Notes under the pieces: generated by a model
What the model saw: the letters and a program-made list of their open reading frames with translations, nothing else
Told to the model about the DNA's origin: nothing
Database searches by the model: none
Program-made: the position numbers and the translations under genes
From: an uncultured Campylobacterales bacterium
GTDB taxonomy: Bacteria; Campylobacterota; Campylobacteria; Campylobacterales; Arcobacteraceae
Direction of reading: 5' to 3'
Assembly (NCBI GenBank): GCA_947503785.1
Contig: CANNFB010000014.1
Location: 24,558-88,557 of the forward strand
DNA: 64,000 nucleotides
Part shown: positions 1-8,964 of the stretch, piece by piece
Layout of the letters: each line of letters opens with the position of its first letter
How positions within the stretch are numbered: position 1 is the first letter of the stretch

Positions 1-1216
1 AACCAGACTCAAAATAAGATGTTAAAATCTTTTTCCATAAATCTTTTGCTTTCATTCTATCTTTTGTAATACTTTCATCTCTTTCATAAGCTTCATATCT
101 AGCTCTAAATGCATCACCATGAAGTTCAGATAAATCTTTTACTTCATAAGGATCAAATAAAGTCCAATAAGAATCTTCTAAAACTCTTTCCATGAAAAGG
201 TCAGTAATCCATAAAGAAGGGAATAAATCATGTGCTCTTCTTCTCTCTTCTCCAGAGTTTTTCTTTAAGTCAATAAAATCAACTATATCCATGTGCCAAG
301 GTTCTAAATAAACTGCAATTGCACCTTTTCTAGTACCAAGTTGATCAACTGCTAAAGCAACATCATTAGTAATTTTTAAGAAAGGTACTGTTCCACCAGC
401 AGCACTTTTATGGTCATCAATAACACCACCAAGTGCTCTTACTTGATTCCAATCCCATCCAATTCCACCACCATATTTAGATAATAGTGCCATTTCATGA
501 TAAGAGTCGAAAATACCTTCAATATTATCAGGTGTTGAACCAATATAACAAGAAGATAATTGATGTCTATTTGTTCTAGCATTTGATAATGTAGGTGTTG
601 CAAGCATAACTTCAAATTTAGAAACTACATCATAGAATTCTTTAGCTCTTTGCATTTTATTTTCTTCATCTTGTGCAAGAAAAATTGCAATCGCCATAAA
701 CATTTGCTGTGGTAATTCAATAGGATTAGCATCTTTATTTTTAATTAAATATCTATCATATAAAGTTTTTATACCAAGATAATTAAATAAATAATCTCTT
801 TCTGGTTTGATATAGTCATTTAATTCGTCTAAATCAAAACCTTCACCTAAGTTAGGAAGAATTCTTCCTGCGTCTTTACCATATTGAAGATACTCTTTAA
901 AGTGACAGTAAGGCTCACCTTTAATTCCATGAGTAGCTTTACCAACTCTATGATATAAATCAAAGATGAAAAGTCTTGCTGCTGTAAATGTCCAATTTGG
1001 AACATCAATATCAATTTTTTCAACTGCAGTTTTAATAAGTGCATCTTGTATATCAGAACTGCTCATTCCATCAATAAATTTGATTTGTGAGTCAAGTTCT
1101 AATTCACTTTGAGATACGCCATCTAAGTCTTCAGTAGCTTCAATAGTCATCTTTTGGATTTTTGTAATATCTAAAACTTCTTTACGACCATTTCTTTTTT
1201 GAATCATAATTGCCAT
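1..1216 (-). CDS. nrdA: Ribonucleoside-diphosphate reductase, alpha (large) subunit; C-terminal part outside window
   Basis: This is the catalytic subunit of class I ribonucleotide reductase, which makes deoxyribonucleotides for DNA synthesis together with the radical-bearing beta subunit. About 405 residues are visible. An ATP-cone-like region covers roughly residues 1-90. It is followed by the large-chain segment with the active-site cysteine in SSCYIGSTPDN (about C223) and the glycine-rich KYGGGIGWDWNQVRALGG region. The start is the ATG at 1216, with an AAAGG ribosome site about 10 bases upstream. The gene lies 43 bases behind purB on the same strand and is probably co-transcribed with it. 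The 3' end is cut by the left edge. Confidence 0.95.
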   Translation of the reverse strand, partial: MAIMIQKRNGRKEVLDITKIQKMTIEATEDLDGVSQSELELDSQIKFIDGMSSSDIQDALIKTAVEKIDIDVPNWTFTAARLFIFDLYHRVGKATHGIKGEPYCHFKEYLQYGKDAGRILPNLGEGFDLDELNDYIKPERDYLFNYLGIKTLYDRYLIKNKDANPIELPQQMFMAIAIFLAQDEENKMQRAKEFYDVVSKFEVMLATPTLSNARTNRHQLSSCYIGSTPDNIEGIFDSYHEMALLSKYGGGIGWDWNQVRALGGVIDDHKSAAGGTVPFLKITNDVALAVDQLGTRKGAIAVYLEPWHMDIVDFIDLKKNSGEERRRAHDLFPSLWITDLFMERVLEDSYWTLFDPYEVKDLSELHGDAFRARYEAYERDESITKDRMKAKDLWKKILTSYFESG

Positions 1217-1259
1217 ATTTAATTACCTTTATATTTTCTTATGTTTTCTAATTTTAAAT

Positions 1260-2588
1260 CTATTTGAATACTCTTTTGAAGATTGCACTAACGTTTTTAG
1301 TGTAATATTCAAAATTAAAGCATTCTCTTATTTCTTCTTCAGATAAAGAATTACCTAACTCTTCATCAGCTAATAAATATTGTAAATATAAAGATTCACC
1401 TTTTTTATTTGTTGAAGGTTTACCTTGTTGAATTTCTTGCCAAACTTTCATAGCATTTCTTTGAACAATTCTGTAAGCATCTTCTCTTGAAACACCTTTA
1501 AGTGGTAATTCTAATAATACTCTTTGAGAAAAAACAAGTCCACCTGTTAAGTTTAAGTTTTTCATCATATTTTCAGGCATTACTGTTAAATTAGCAATTA
1601 CATTGTTCATTCTGTGAAGCATAAAATCAGATGTAATAAATGCATCTGGTAACCAGAATCTTTCATTTGATGAATGAGAAATATCTCTTTCGTGCCATAA
1701 TGCAACGTTTTCCATTGCAGGTGCAGCAAATGATCTAATAGTTCTAGCTAATCCTGTAATATTTTCAGTTAAAATTGGGTTTCTTTTATGAGGCATAGCA
1801 GAAGAACCTTTTTGACCTTTTGCAAAAAATTCTTCACATTCGTAAACTTCAGTTCTTTGTAAATGTCTAACTTGAACTGCAAATTTTTCAATAGTTGAAG
1901 CCATACAAGCTAAAGCAGTAGCTAATCTTGCATATCTATCTCTATGAACAACTTGATTTGAACATGGTTCTGGTTTTAAACCTAATTCTTTCATTGCATA
2001 CTCTTCAAGTTTTAAAGGAGCATGAGCAAAGTTACCCATAGCACCTGAGATTTGACCTACAGAGATAACTTTTCTAGTTTCTTTTAGATTTTTAAGGTGT
2101 CTAGCCATTTCATCATACCAAACAGCAAGTGTTAAACCAAAAGTAATAGGTTCTCCATGAATACCATGAGATCTTCCTACCATTAAAGTATATTTGTGCT
2201 CTTTAGCTCTTCTTTTAATAGATTTCATAAGAATCTTAACATCTTTGATGATTAAGTCTAAAGAATCTCTCATTTGAAGTGCAACACCAGTATCAACTGC
2301 ATCAGAAGAAGTCATTCCATAATGGAACCATCTTGATTCTTCGCCAAGTGATTCTGAAACACTTGTGTTAAATGCAATTAAATCATGTTTTGTTACAGCT
2401 TCGATTTCTTCTATACGTTCTACTGAAAATGTTGCATTTTTTACAATCTTTTTAGCATCAGCGTCTGGAATTAAACCAATTTTATTCCAAGCTTTTACAG
2501 CTGCTTTTTCTACTTCTAACCAAGCTGCATATCTTGCTTGCTGTGTCCATTTTGAACTCATTTCTTCTCTAGCATATCTTTCAATCAT
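1260..2588 (-). CDS. purB: Adenylosuccinate lyase
   Basis: The enzyme cleaves SAICAR to AICAR and adenylosuccinate to AMP in purine synthesis. The 442-residue length fits the shorter bacterial form. The fumarase/aspartase superfamily signature is seen as GSSAMPHKRNP (about residue 260-270). Histidine-containing segments TSSDAVDTG and GRSHGIHGEPITFG fit the active site. It starts at MIERYAREEM and is the first gene of a purB-nrdA unit that links purine and deoxynucleotide supply. The 147-base gap to the divergent pseudouridine synthase gene should hold both promoters. Confidence 0.97.
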   Translation of the reverse strand: MIERYAREEMSSKWTQQARYAAWLEVEKAAVKAWNKIGLIPDADAKKIVKNATFSVERIEEIEAVTKHDLIAFNTSVSESLGEESRWFHYGMTSSDAVDTGVALQMRDSLDLIIKDVKILMKSIKRRAKEHKYTLMVGRSHGIHGEPITFGLTLAVWYDEMARHLKNLKETRKVISVGQISGAMGNFAHAPLKLEEYAMKELGLKPEPCSNQVVHRDRYARLATALACMASTIEKFAVQVRHLQRTEVYECEEFFAKGQKGSSAMPHKRNPILTENITGLARTIRSFAAPAMENVALWHERDISHSSNERFWLPDAFITSDFMLHRMNNVIANLTVMPENMMKNLNLTGGLVFSQRVLLELPLKGVSREDAYRIVQRNAMKVWQEIQQGKPSTNKKGESLYLQYLLADEELGNSLSEEEIRECFNFEYYTKNVSAIFKRVFK

Positions 2589-2735
2589 CTACATGTCCCT
2601 TGTTATCAATGTTTTTAATATTTTATAAAAAATTAGTATTTATTTTAGTATGATATACTATCTAACCTAGGCAAAAATAAACATAAAAAACAAGACAAAT
2701 TTTGACCTATTTGGAAAAAAAATTAGGATTTAATA

Positions 2736-3644
2736 TTGCCATTTATACTAAAAAAAATTAAAGCGATAAAAGATAAAAAGCTTAGTCTTTTTCTACTACA
2801 AGACTTAAATATAAACCATCGAAGTACCCAAAGATACGCTGCTCGTGGTAGAATATTTGATGAAGAGATGAAAACAATTAAAGCAAGTGATAAAATCCCT
2901 AGTGAATTTATTTACATGGCTGTTTTTGAGGGTATTTCAAGAGGTTTAAAGCCTTTAATAGAATTTAGCGAATTTGCTATTTTTGATAAGCCAACTCACC
3001 TTATGGTTCACCCCATTTCAAAAAATACAAAATACTCACTTTTAGATGAAATTAGACATCATTTTGGTGAAAATGCCAATTTAATACATAGAATTGATGC
3101 AGAAACATCTGGACTTGTAATCGTAGGAAAAAATAAAAAAAGCGAAAAAACTTTGAAAGATATGTTTGAAGAAAAGAAATATCACAAGTCATATTTAGCA
3201 ATAGTTGAAGGTCAAATAAAAGAAGAAATTACAATTGATTCAAGACTTGAAAAAGAGGGCTTAAATATAGGTGTTAGAATGAAAGCTGGAGATAGTGGAA
3301 AAGAGTCTTGTACTATTATAAAACCTATAAAATACAATGATAAAAATAATACAACTTTAATTGAAGCTATACCATTAACAGGAAGACAACATCAAATTAG
3401 AGTACATTTATATTCAATTGGACATAGAATTGTTGGAGATCCCATTTATGGTATTGATGATGAAATTGCTGAAAACTATTTAAATAAATCTTTAGAAAAA
3501 AGTTTAAGAGAAAAAGAAACAGGAAGTCATAGATTATGGCTTCATGCAAACTATTTAGAGTTTACATTTAAAGATGTTACATATAAAATCAAATCAAAAA
3601 ATCCTGATATTTATGATTTTTTTAATAAAGAAGTAGGGCAATAA
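2736..3644 (+). CDS. RluA-family RNA pseudouridine synthase
   Basis: This is a pseudouridine synthase for rRNA or tRNA. The catalytic aspartate sits in the family motif HRIDAETSGLVIV (about residue 118). The downstream core LTGRQHQIRVHLYSIGHRIVGDP is typical of the RluA fold. The N-terminal 50 residues look like a degenerate S4-type RNA-binding region. The start codon is TTG at 2736, with an AGGA ribosome site just upstream. The target base cannot be told from sequence. The last 23 bases overlap the 3' end of the convergent membrane protein gene. Confidence 0.9.
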   Translation: MPFILKKIKAIKDKKLSLFLLQDLNINHRSTQRYAARGRIFDEEMKTIKASDKIPSEFIYMAVFEGISRGLKPLIEFSEFAIFDKPTHLMVHPISKNTKYSLLDEIRHHFGENANLIHRIDAETSGLVIVGKNKKSEKTLKDMFEEKKYHKSYLAIVEGQIKEEITIDSRLEKEGLNIGVRMKAGDSGKESCTIIKPIKYNDKNNTTLIEAIPLTGRQHQIRVHLYSIGHRIVGDPIYGIDDEIAENYLNKSLEKSLREKETGSHRLWLHANYLEFTFKDVTYKIKSKNPDIYDFFNKEVGQ

Positions 3645-4032
3645 ACAAATATCGTGAAAACTTTGCAAGTATCACAAGAAATATAAATAGTTTTAAATTA
3701 AATTTTAAAACTCCTGCTATAAAAGTAAGTGGGTCTCCAATAATTGGAACCCATGAAAACAAAATACAAAGCCATCCATACTTATCAAAATACTTTTTAC
3801 TTTTTAATATAGACTTCTCTTTTAGTAAATTCTTTTTTATTAAAAACTCTTCTCCTTTTAATCCCAAAAAATAGTTAAGTATAGAACCTAAAGAGTTTCC
3901 CACAGTTGCAATTAGTACCAAATAAACGATATTAAAACCCTGTTTTATGTCATAAATAAGTAAAGCTTCACTTCCAAAAGGAATTAAAGTTGCTGAAATA
4001 AAAGCAGAGAAAAATAGAATTAAATATGTCAT
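3622..4032 (-). CDS. YqaA/DedA-type small inner-membrane protein
   Basis: This 136-residue integral membrane protein has about four hydrophobic segments. The first half carries FISATLIPFGSEALL and GNSLGSILNYFLG, and the second half VPIIGDPLTFIAGVL, a pattern of the SNARE-associated/DedA superfamily (YqaA branch). Members of this superfamily are linked to lipid scrambling and membrane homeostasis; the exact role here is unknown. Its start overlaps the stop of the upstream EamA transporter gene by 4 bases, so the two form a coupled pair. Confidence 0.75.
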   Translation of the reverse strand: MTYLILFFSAFISATLIPFGSEALLIYDIKQGFNIVYLVLIATVGNSLGSILNYFLGLKGEEFLIKKNLLKEKSILKSKKYFDKYGWLCILFSWVPIIGDPLTFIAGVLKFNLKLFIFLVILAKFSRYLFIALLLY

Positions 4033-4979
4033 TTAATTCTAAAAATCTTTTTTAATTTTACTAGGGGAACTTCTGAAATAAATACACCAAATAATATTGT
4101 AACTGATGCTATCAATTCAACAATCGTAAGTTTTTCATTTAATACAAGAAAAGCTAGTATAAGGGTAAATACAGGAATTAAGTATATAAAAACTGCTGCT
4201 TTTGATGCTTCAATTTTTGTAAGTGCGTAGTTATATAAACCATAACCACCAAGAGTAACCACTACACCTAAATATAAAACACATAAAATAGAAGTCACCG
4301 TAAGATTTAAATCTGTAGTATAAAATTCATAAAGAAAAAATGGAAAGAAAAATATAGCTCCAATAAATACTTGAATTGCAGTTATAAATAAAGCTGAGTA
4401 TCTATTTGCTAAATACCTTGCAACTATAGTATATCCCGCACCACAAACCATTGCTAAAAGTTCAAAGAAATTTCCAAGTATTGGATTTGGAGCACTAACA
4501 CTTGAAGTACTTTGTAAACTTAACCAAACAACACCTGCTATTGCTATAAAAGAGCCTAGAAGTAATTGTTTTGTAATAATTTCTTTTAAAAAATATCCTG
4601 CTGCCATTGCTGTGATTACAGGCATTAAAGATGTAATCATCCCAACTTGTGAAGCAGTTGTAAGCTGTATTGCTTTTGCCTCAAATATAAAATATAAACA
4701 TGGCTCAAAAAAAGCCAGAAGCACTATATACTTGATATCACGTTTTGAAAACTCGTATTTTAAAAAACTTTTTATAAAGTAAATAAAACAAAGTGAGGCT
4801 ATAGCCATTCTAAAAAATATTACTGTGTATGGTTCTAAATCATTCATTGCTAACTTTAAAGCTATAAAAGAACTAGCCCAAATAAACATAGCAAATATTA
4901 AAGATAATATACCTATAAAATTAAAATCTTTTTTCAAATTTTCTTTTCCAATCTTTTTAAATAATTTCGTATTATACAT
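4029..4979 (-). CDS. EamA/DMT-family transporter
   Basis: This 316-residue protein has about ten hydrophobic helices and two EamA repeats. The first starts near residue 25 (IGILSLIFAMFIWASSFIALKLAM) and the second near residue 170 (ELLAMVCGAGYTIVARYLAN). The family exports or exchanges metabolites such as amino acids, purines or drugs. The substrate is not predictable. It is translationally coupled to the downstream YqaA-like gene (4-base overlap). Its promoter should lie in the 50 bases before the SRP RNA promoter on the other strand. Confidence 0.85.
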   Translation of the reverse strand: MYNTKLFKKIGKENLKKDFNFIGILSLIFAMFIWASSFIALKLAMNDLEPYTVIFFRMAIASLCFIYFIKSFLKYEFSKRDIKYIVLLAFFEPCLYFIFEAKAIQLTTASQVGMITSLMPVITAMAAGYFLKEIITKQLLLGSFIAIAGVVWLSLQSTSSVSAPNPILGNFFELLAMVCGAGYTIVARYLANRYSALFITAIQVFIGAIFFFPFFLYEFYTTDLNLTVTSILCVLYLGVVVTLGGYGLYNYALTKIEASKAAVFIYLIPVFTLILAFLVLNEKLTIVELIASVTILFGVFISEVPLVKLKKIFRIK

Positions 4980-5029
4980 AGAATTTGCAATAAGTAAATT
5001 AGTTTATAATAAATTTAAGATTTTTTAGA

Positions 5030-5035
5030 TATAAT
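5030..5035 (+). promoter_or_regulatory. -10 box of the SRP RNA gene
   Basis: A perfect TATAAT lies about 48 bases before the SRP RNA core stem and about 7 bases before the likely transcription start near 5042. No convincing -35 box is seen, which is usual for Campylobacterota. If this is the promoter, the primary transcript carries a leader of about 35 bases ahead of the mature RNA. Confidence 0.55.
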
Positions 5036-5077
5036 TCACTTCTTAAAAGAGAAGCACTGAAAATACATTGGTATTTT

Positions 5078-5190
5078 GAGTGCTCTTCTTTAGACCCTTA
5101 CAATTATTATCAAAGACAATGCCCCAGGATGGGAACATAGCAAGGCACCTTTTTTAGTGGTGTGTTTGGGTATCTGGAGAAGAGTACTTT
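5078..5190 (+). ncRNA. ffs: Signal recognition particle RNA (small bacterial 4.5S type)
   Basis: This is the RNA of the signal recognition particle, partner of Ffh in membrane protein targeting. The diagnostic helix-8 core is present at 5125-5142: CCAGG, a three-base stem ATG/CAT closed by a GGAA tetraloop, then AGCA. Outer pairs follow (TGCC with GGCA). The terminal stem pairs AGTGCTCTTCT near 5079-5089 with AGAAGAGTACT near 5178-5188. The ends are approximate. A terminator follows directly and shares its 5' arm with the 3' strand of the terminal stem. Confidence 0.85.
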
Positions 5191-5209
5191 TTAAGTACTC
5201 TTTTTTTTT
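5182..5209 (+). terminator. Rho-independent terminator of the SRP RNA
   Basis: An 8-bp perfect stem (GAGTACTT with AAGTACTC, 3-base loop) is followed by nine T. The left arm is also the 3' strand of the SRP RNA terminal helix, so folding of the mature RNA and of the terminator compete. Confidence 0.9.
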
Positions 5210-5238
5210 GCACTATTTTTCGTAAATATGTATAATTA

Positions 5239-5841
5239 CTACAATAAATCTTCAAAATTTGAATCTAATATCAAAAGTTTTTTATCACTTTTATTATAAA
5301 CAAATCTTTTATCATTATCTTTTATAGCTTTTAGAATTATTAATTTTATATCATTTTGTGATTTATGATTTTTTTTCATAAAAAGTGAAAACTCTTTTAA
5401 TGTGATAAATTTGGAATTATTTGTATCACTTGTTTTTTTAAGTTCTTCAATTTGAGGTTTGTAAATTGAACGCATTTCATTAAATGCACTTTGTAGAAGT
5501 TTTATCTCAGAGTTTAGAACGCTCATCATATCTTTTTGATTTCGCTCTAATCTATTGATTTCAGATATATACTGCTTCTTCATCCATTTTTGTGATTTTT
5601 TCAATAAAGCAATTTGTTCATCTTTTACTTCAATAACTAAATTTATTTCATTATTTTGATTTGTTTTATTAGTTGTAGAGACAGTAATAGACTCATTTTC
5701 CATTTTATCTGTGATATAGACAAAAATTTTGCCTGATTGTTTAATTGATTTTAACTGATTTTTTTTAATTCTATAGTGTATTCCTTGTAAAGAAAGCCCA
5801 AGAATTTGGGCTGCTTGAGTTGTAGTAACTAATCTTTCCAA
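5239..5841 (-). CDS. HTH (excisionase/MerR-like) DNA-binding protein with coiled coil
   Basis: This is a 200-residue protein of unknown role. Residues 1-50 (LVTTTQAAQILGLSLQGIHYRIKKNQLKSIKQ) read as a helix-turn-helix of the excisionase/HTH_17 type, including the wing. Residues about 70-140 are charged and heptad-like, suggesting a coiled coil. The C-terminal 60 residues form a separate basic domain. It lies 10 bases behind queF and may share its transcript. There are no recombinase genes nearby, so a chromosomal regulator or nucleoid-associated role is more likely than excision. No known family name is assigned. Confidence 0.65.
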   Translation of the reverse strand: MERLVTTTQAAQILGLSLQGIHYRIKKNQLKSIKQSGKIFVYITDKMENESITVSTTNKTNQNNEINLVIEVKDEQIALLKKSQKWMKKQYISEINRLERNQKDMMSVLNSEIKLLQSAFNEMRSIYKPQIEELKKTSDTNNSKFITLKEFSLFMKKNHKSQNDIKLIILKAIKDNDKRFVYNKSDKKLLILDSNFEDLL

Positions 5842-5851
5842 GGTTTATACC

Positions 5852-6235
5852 TTACATCTTTGCAGAGTCTATTTCAATTACAGTATGCACATTTCCTCTT
5901 GGTTTAAAATCAGCAACAACTTTTAGCCATCTAGGACTTAATTTTTCATATAAAGTATCAAATATTTCATTTGCAGAATTTTCATGCGAAACTTCTCTAT
6001 ACATGAAAGTATTAATATAAATTTTTAATGCTTTTAATTCTATAACTTTTTCATCTGGTGTATATTGAATTTTAATCGTTGCAAAGTCTGGGTATCCACT
6101 TCTTGGGCACATAGCCATAAACTCAGGTAATTCAATATCTATAATATAATTTTTTTTATTTGTATTTGGCCAAAAGTTTTCATCTTTATTAATATCAAAT
6201 TCTCTTATTTCTCTTTCACCATATTTCATTTCCAT
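5852..6235 (-). CDS. queF: NADPH-dependent 7-cyano-7-deazaguanine (preQ0) reductase, short type
   Basis: The enzyme reduces preQ0 to preQ1 in queuosine tRNA modification. The short YkvM-type length (about 127 residues) and the motif CPRSGYPDFATI, with the nucleophilic Cys and the proton-relay Asp, are diagnostic. The ELKALKIYINTFMYREVSHE segment carries the substrate and NADPH contacts. The frame is open 12 codons further upstream. However, the family begins at MKYGE and an AAAGG site stands about 11 bases before the ATG at 6235, so I use that start. The ATG at 6229 is the alternative. Confidence 0.93.
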   Translation of the reverse strand: MEMKYGEREIREFDINKDENFWPNTNKKNYIIDIELPEFMAMCPRSGYPDFATIKIQYTPDEKVIELKALKIYINTFMYREVSHENSANEIFDTLYEKLSPRWLKVVADFKPRGNVHTVIEIDSAKM

Positions 6236-6327
6236 ATTTTTTATAACCTTTATTAGTATTAATTTAGGCAATTTTATCTAAATATTACTTACAATTATTA
6301 CTAATTGAAAAAATACTTAAATTTAAG

Positions 6328-6333
6328 TATAAT
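6328..6333 (+). promoter_or_regulatory. -10 box of the flavoprotein gene
   Basis: TATAAT is found 35 bases before the ATG at 6368, in an AT-rich stretch with no clear -35 box. It also shows that the upstream in-frame codons (from 6305) lie ahead of the transcription start and are not translated. Confidence 0.5.
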
Positions 6334-6367
6334 CCGAGAAATTAATAAATATTTAAAAGAGAGAATT

Positions 6368-7378
6368 ATGACTGATAAAATATATGACATTGTAATAATT
6401 GGCGGAGGTCCAGGTGGAATAGGCTGTGCAATTGAAGCATCATCACATAAAATAGGTGAAATTTTACTAATTGAAAAAACAGATAATCACTCAAATACTA
6501 TAAGAAAATTTTATAAAGATAATAAAAGAGTTGATAAAGATTATAAAGGTCAAGTAGCAACTTTACAAGGAAATGTAGAATTCTTTGATGGAACAAAAGA
6601 AACTACACTTGATTACTTTGATGATTTACTTGATAGTGATAAAATTGATTCTTCTTTTAATACAGAAGTAGAAAAAATCATTAGAAATGGTGAATTCCTT
6701 AATGTTCATACTTCAAAAGGTATTGTTCAAACAAGAAATGCCGTTATAACTATTGGAAAAATGGGAAAACCAAATAAACCATCATATAAAATACCTCCTT
6801 CAATTAGAGCTCAAGTAGGTTTTAACCTTGATAAGTGCTCTTCTAATGAAAAAGTATTAGTTGTAGGTGGTGGAAATTCTGCTGCTGAGTATGCTTATGA
6901 TTTAGCGGATCAAAATAATAATGTTACACTTGTTTATAGAAAAGCAAATTTTTCAAGATTAAATGAAATTAATGAAGAAACACTATTAAAATATCATGGT
7001 GAAGAAAGACTAAGACTTAGAATGAATACAGATGTGGAGTCTTTAGAAAATGAAGCTGGAAAAGTAAAAGTAAACTATAATGATGGTTTTTCTGTATTAT
7101 ATGACAGAGTAATTTATGCAATTGGAGGAACAACTCCTGTTGATTTCTTAAAGTCTTGTAGTGTTGATGTCGATGAAAACTCAAAACCAATTTTTGATGA
7201 ACATCATGAAACAACAGCAAAATGTGTATATGTAGCTGGTGATATTGCACTTAAATCAGGTGGTTCAATTGCTATTGCTTTAAATCATGGATATAACATT
7301 GTAAATAATATAATTAGAAAAAGAGGTCAAATTTTCTCGCATACTGATATTGTTGCAAAACTAGAAGAAATTAAATAA
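6368..7378 (+). CDS. FAD/NAD(P)-binding oxidoreductase, thioredoxin-reductase-like fold without CxxC
   Basis: This 336-residue flavoprotein has an N-terminal FAD Rossmann motif (IIGGGPGGIGCAIEA), a second nucleotide-binding motif for NAD(P)H (VVGGGNSAAEYA, about residue 165) and the C-terminal FAD motif VYVAGDIA. The redox-active CxxC of thioredoxin reductase is absent. It is therefore closer to the YpdA or ferredoxin-NADP reductase type branch, and its electron acceptor is unknown. The start is ATG 6368, behind AAAGAGAGA. A shared terminator separates it from the convergent kinase gene. Confidence 0.8.
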   Translation: MTDKIYDIVIIGGGPGGIGCAIEASSHKIGEILLIEKTDNHSNTIRKFYKDNKRVDKDYKGQVATLQGNVEFFDGTKETTLDYFDDLLDSDKIDSSFNTEVEKIIRNGEFLNVHTSKGIVQTRNAVITIGKMGKPNKPSYKIPPSIRAQVGFNLDKCSSNEKVLVVGGGNSAAEYAYDLADQNNNVTLVYRKANFSRLNEINEETLLKYHGEERLRLRMNTDVESLENEAGKVKVNYNDGFSVLYDRVIYAIGGTTPVDFLKSCSVDVDENSKPIFDEHHETTAKCVYVAGDIALKSGGSIAIALNHGYNIVNNIIRKRGQIFSHTDIVAKLEEIK

Positions 7379-7406
7379 TAAATATAGCTATAAAGCTATG
7401 TTTATT
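7377..7406. terminator. Bidirectional terminator between flavoprotein and sensor kinase
   Basis: A 13-bp stem with one mismatch (AATAAATATAGCT with AGCTATGTTTATT, 4-base loop) lies between the two convergent genes. It overlaps the last codon of the flavoprotein gene and the kinase stop. Confidence 0.6.
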
Positions 7407-8964
7407 CTATTAAATACGGTAGTTCAATTTTAAATAGTGCCCCTAAAGTACCATTACAAACACTAATCTTTCCATTTAATTGATTAACCACAATATCATA
7501 AGATAAATATAATCCAACTCCAACACCTTTAGAATTAAATTTAGTTGTAAAGTAAGGTTCAAAGATATTATTTATAATATCATCATCTATACCACCTCCA
7601 TTATCTTCTATTTCAATTATTACATTTTCTTCTTCTTTTACAACTCCAATATTTATGATTTTTTCTTTTAATAGTTCATTTTTAATTAAAGCATTATTTG
7701 CATTTATTAAAATATTATATAATACATGAGATAAAACATTTGGAATAGTTTTAATATTAATATCATTATCATGAATATTAAAATTAATTTTTATAAAGTT
7801 CTTTTTCAAAATATCCGAATGCATTATAATTAAATCAGCAATGATACTTTTTAAATTAACTAGTTCTATATTATAATTATCTTCTGTATATTTACTAAAT
7901 GTATCAATAGTTTTTGTTAGGTATTTAATATTTTCCATAACTATAGTATAACTATTAATAAACTCTTCATCTTCTAATATATTTAACTCTTTTTTTAGTT
8001 TTATTCCAGAAGTTACCGTGGATATTACGGATAAAGGTTGCCTCCATTGATGTGCTATGTTATTTAACATTTCACCCATTTGTGCCATTTTTGATTGCTC
8101 ATAAATATATTTTTCTTGATTATGTCTTTTTTCAACTTCTTCTTGGACTTTTAAATCTAAACTTTCATTTAACTCTTTTAACTCTTTAGTTCTTTCATTT
8201 ACTTTTTCTTCTAATATGTTGTATGATTTAAAAACTTCATCATCTTTTTTCTTTAAATACTTAAGCATAATATTAAAGTTATTAGTTAGATCATATATCT
8301 CATCCTGTGAGCTTTTGTTTGGTATTTCTTTATAATCACCTTCAACAATAGCTTTTGTAGTTGCAGTAAGCACTGAGATAGGTCTTAAAAGCAATTTTGT
8401 CAAGATAAAAATAAAAAAAGATAAAACAATAAAAGATATAAGTGTAATTAATATAAAGTTTTTATGAATTACATTTAAATTTTGATTATATTCATCAAGT
8501 GAAAAACCTATATGAACCCAACCCCAATTATATGATGTTACTTGAATAGGATAAGTATAATGGAATATAGCTTCTTTACAAAATGAACAATTTATAATAG
8601 ATTTTTCTATTTTGTCTGTTTGTAAATCTCTAACATTTTTATCAATTTTTGAAAGTAAGGACCATTTGTCTTTTTTAATCAAAATCGTATCTTCATCATT
8701 TTTATTAAATATAAAATATTTTATTAAATCATTCTCTTTTAATATTGATAAAGAATTTTCTATAATTACAGCATATTCATCAGATAGAATAGCCTCAGTA
8801 TTAGCAATAATAATTGTCTTTGCAATTATATTAGCTTGCTTTTCCATAATTTTTAAATTTGTATTTTTTTGATCATTAATATTTATTATTCCATATATAA
8901 TAAGTATAAAAGTAATTACAAATAATATTAAAAGATAAAACTTTACAAAAAGATTAAATTTCAT
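7402..8964 (-). CDS. Membrane sensor histidine kinase (HAMP, HisKA, HATPase)
   Basis: This 520-residue kinase has a transmembrane helix at about 7-28, a periplasmic domain at about 29-170, a second helix at about 172-195, HAMP to about 245, then a coiled coil. The phosphoacceptor is in NNIAHQWRQPLSVIS. The ATPase boxes are seen: N box NILINANNAL, G1 DNGGGIDDD, G2 GVGVGLYLSYDI. The periplasmic part contains a CSFC pair that could respond to redox or metal. The start ATG overlaps the stop of the binding-protein gene (TAATG). No response regulator gene is adjacent, so the partner is unknown. Confidence 0.88.
   Translation of the reverse strand: MKFNLFVKFYLLILFVITFILIIYGIININDQKNTNLKIMEKQANIIAKTIIIANTEAILSDEYAVIIENSLSILKENDLIKYFIFNKNDEDTILIKKDKWSLLSKIDKNVRDLQTDKIEKSIINCSFCKEAIFHYTYPIQVTSYNWGWVHIGFSLDEYNQNLNVIHKNFILITLISFIVLSFFIFILTKLLLRPISVLTATTKAIVEGDYKEIPNKSSQDEIYDLTNNFNIMLKYLKKKDDEVFKSYNILEEKVNERTKELKELNESLDLKVQEEVEKRHNQEKYIYEQSKMAQMGEMLNNIAHQWRQPLSVISTVTSGIKLKKELNILEDEEFINSYTIVMENIKYLTKTIDTFSKYTEDNYNIELVNLKSIIADLIIMHSDILKKNFIKINFNIHDNDINIKTIPNVLSHVLYNILINANNALIKNELLKEKIINIGVVKEEENVIIEIEDNGGGIDDDIINNIFEPYFTTKFNSKGVGVGLYLSYDIVVNQLNGKISVCNGTLGALFKIELPYLIE

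Noticed and set aside
847..1044. 65-codon minus-strand frame within nrdA
   Set aside because: It overlaps nrdA in another frame; the nrdA translation is continuous and diagnostic there.
2365..2628. Plus-strand 87-codon frame opposite purB
   Set aside because: It lies antisense to the well-supported purB start and has no ribosome site or family features.
5041..5210. tmRNA or tRNA in place of the SRP RNA
   Set aside because: No acceptor stem, T-loop or tag frame is seen; the GGAA tetraloop core fits SRP RNA.
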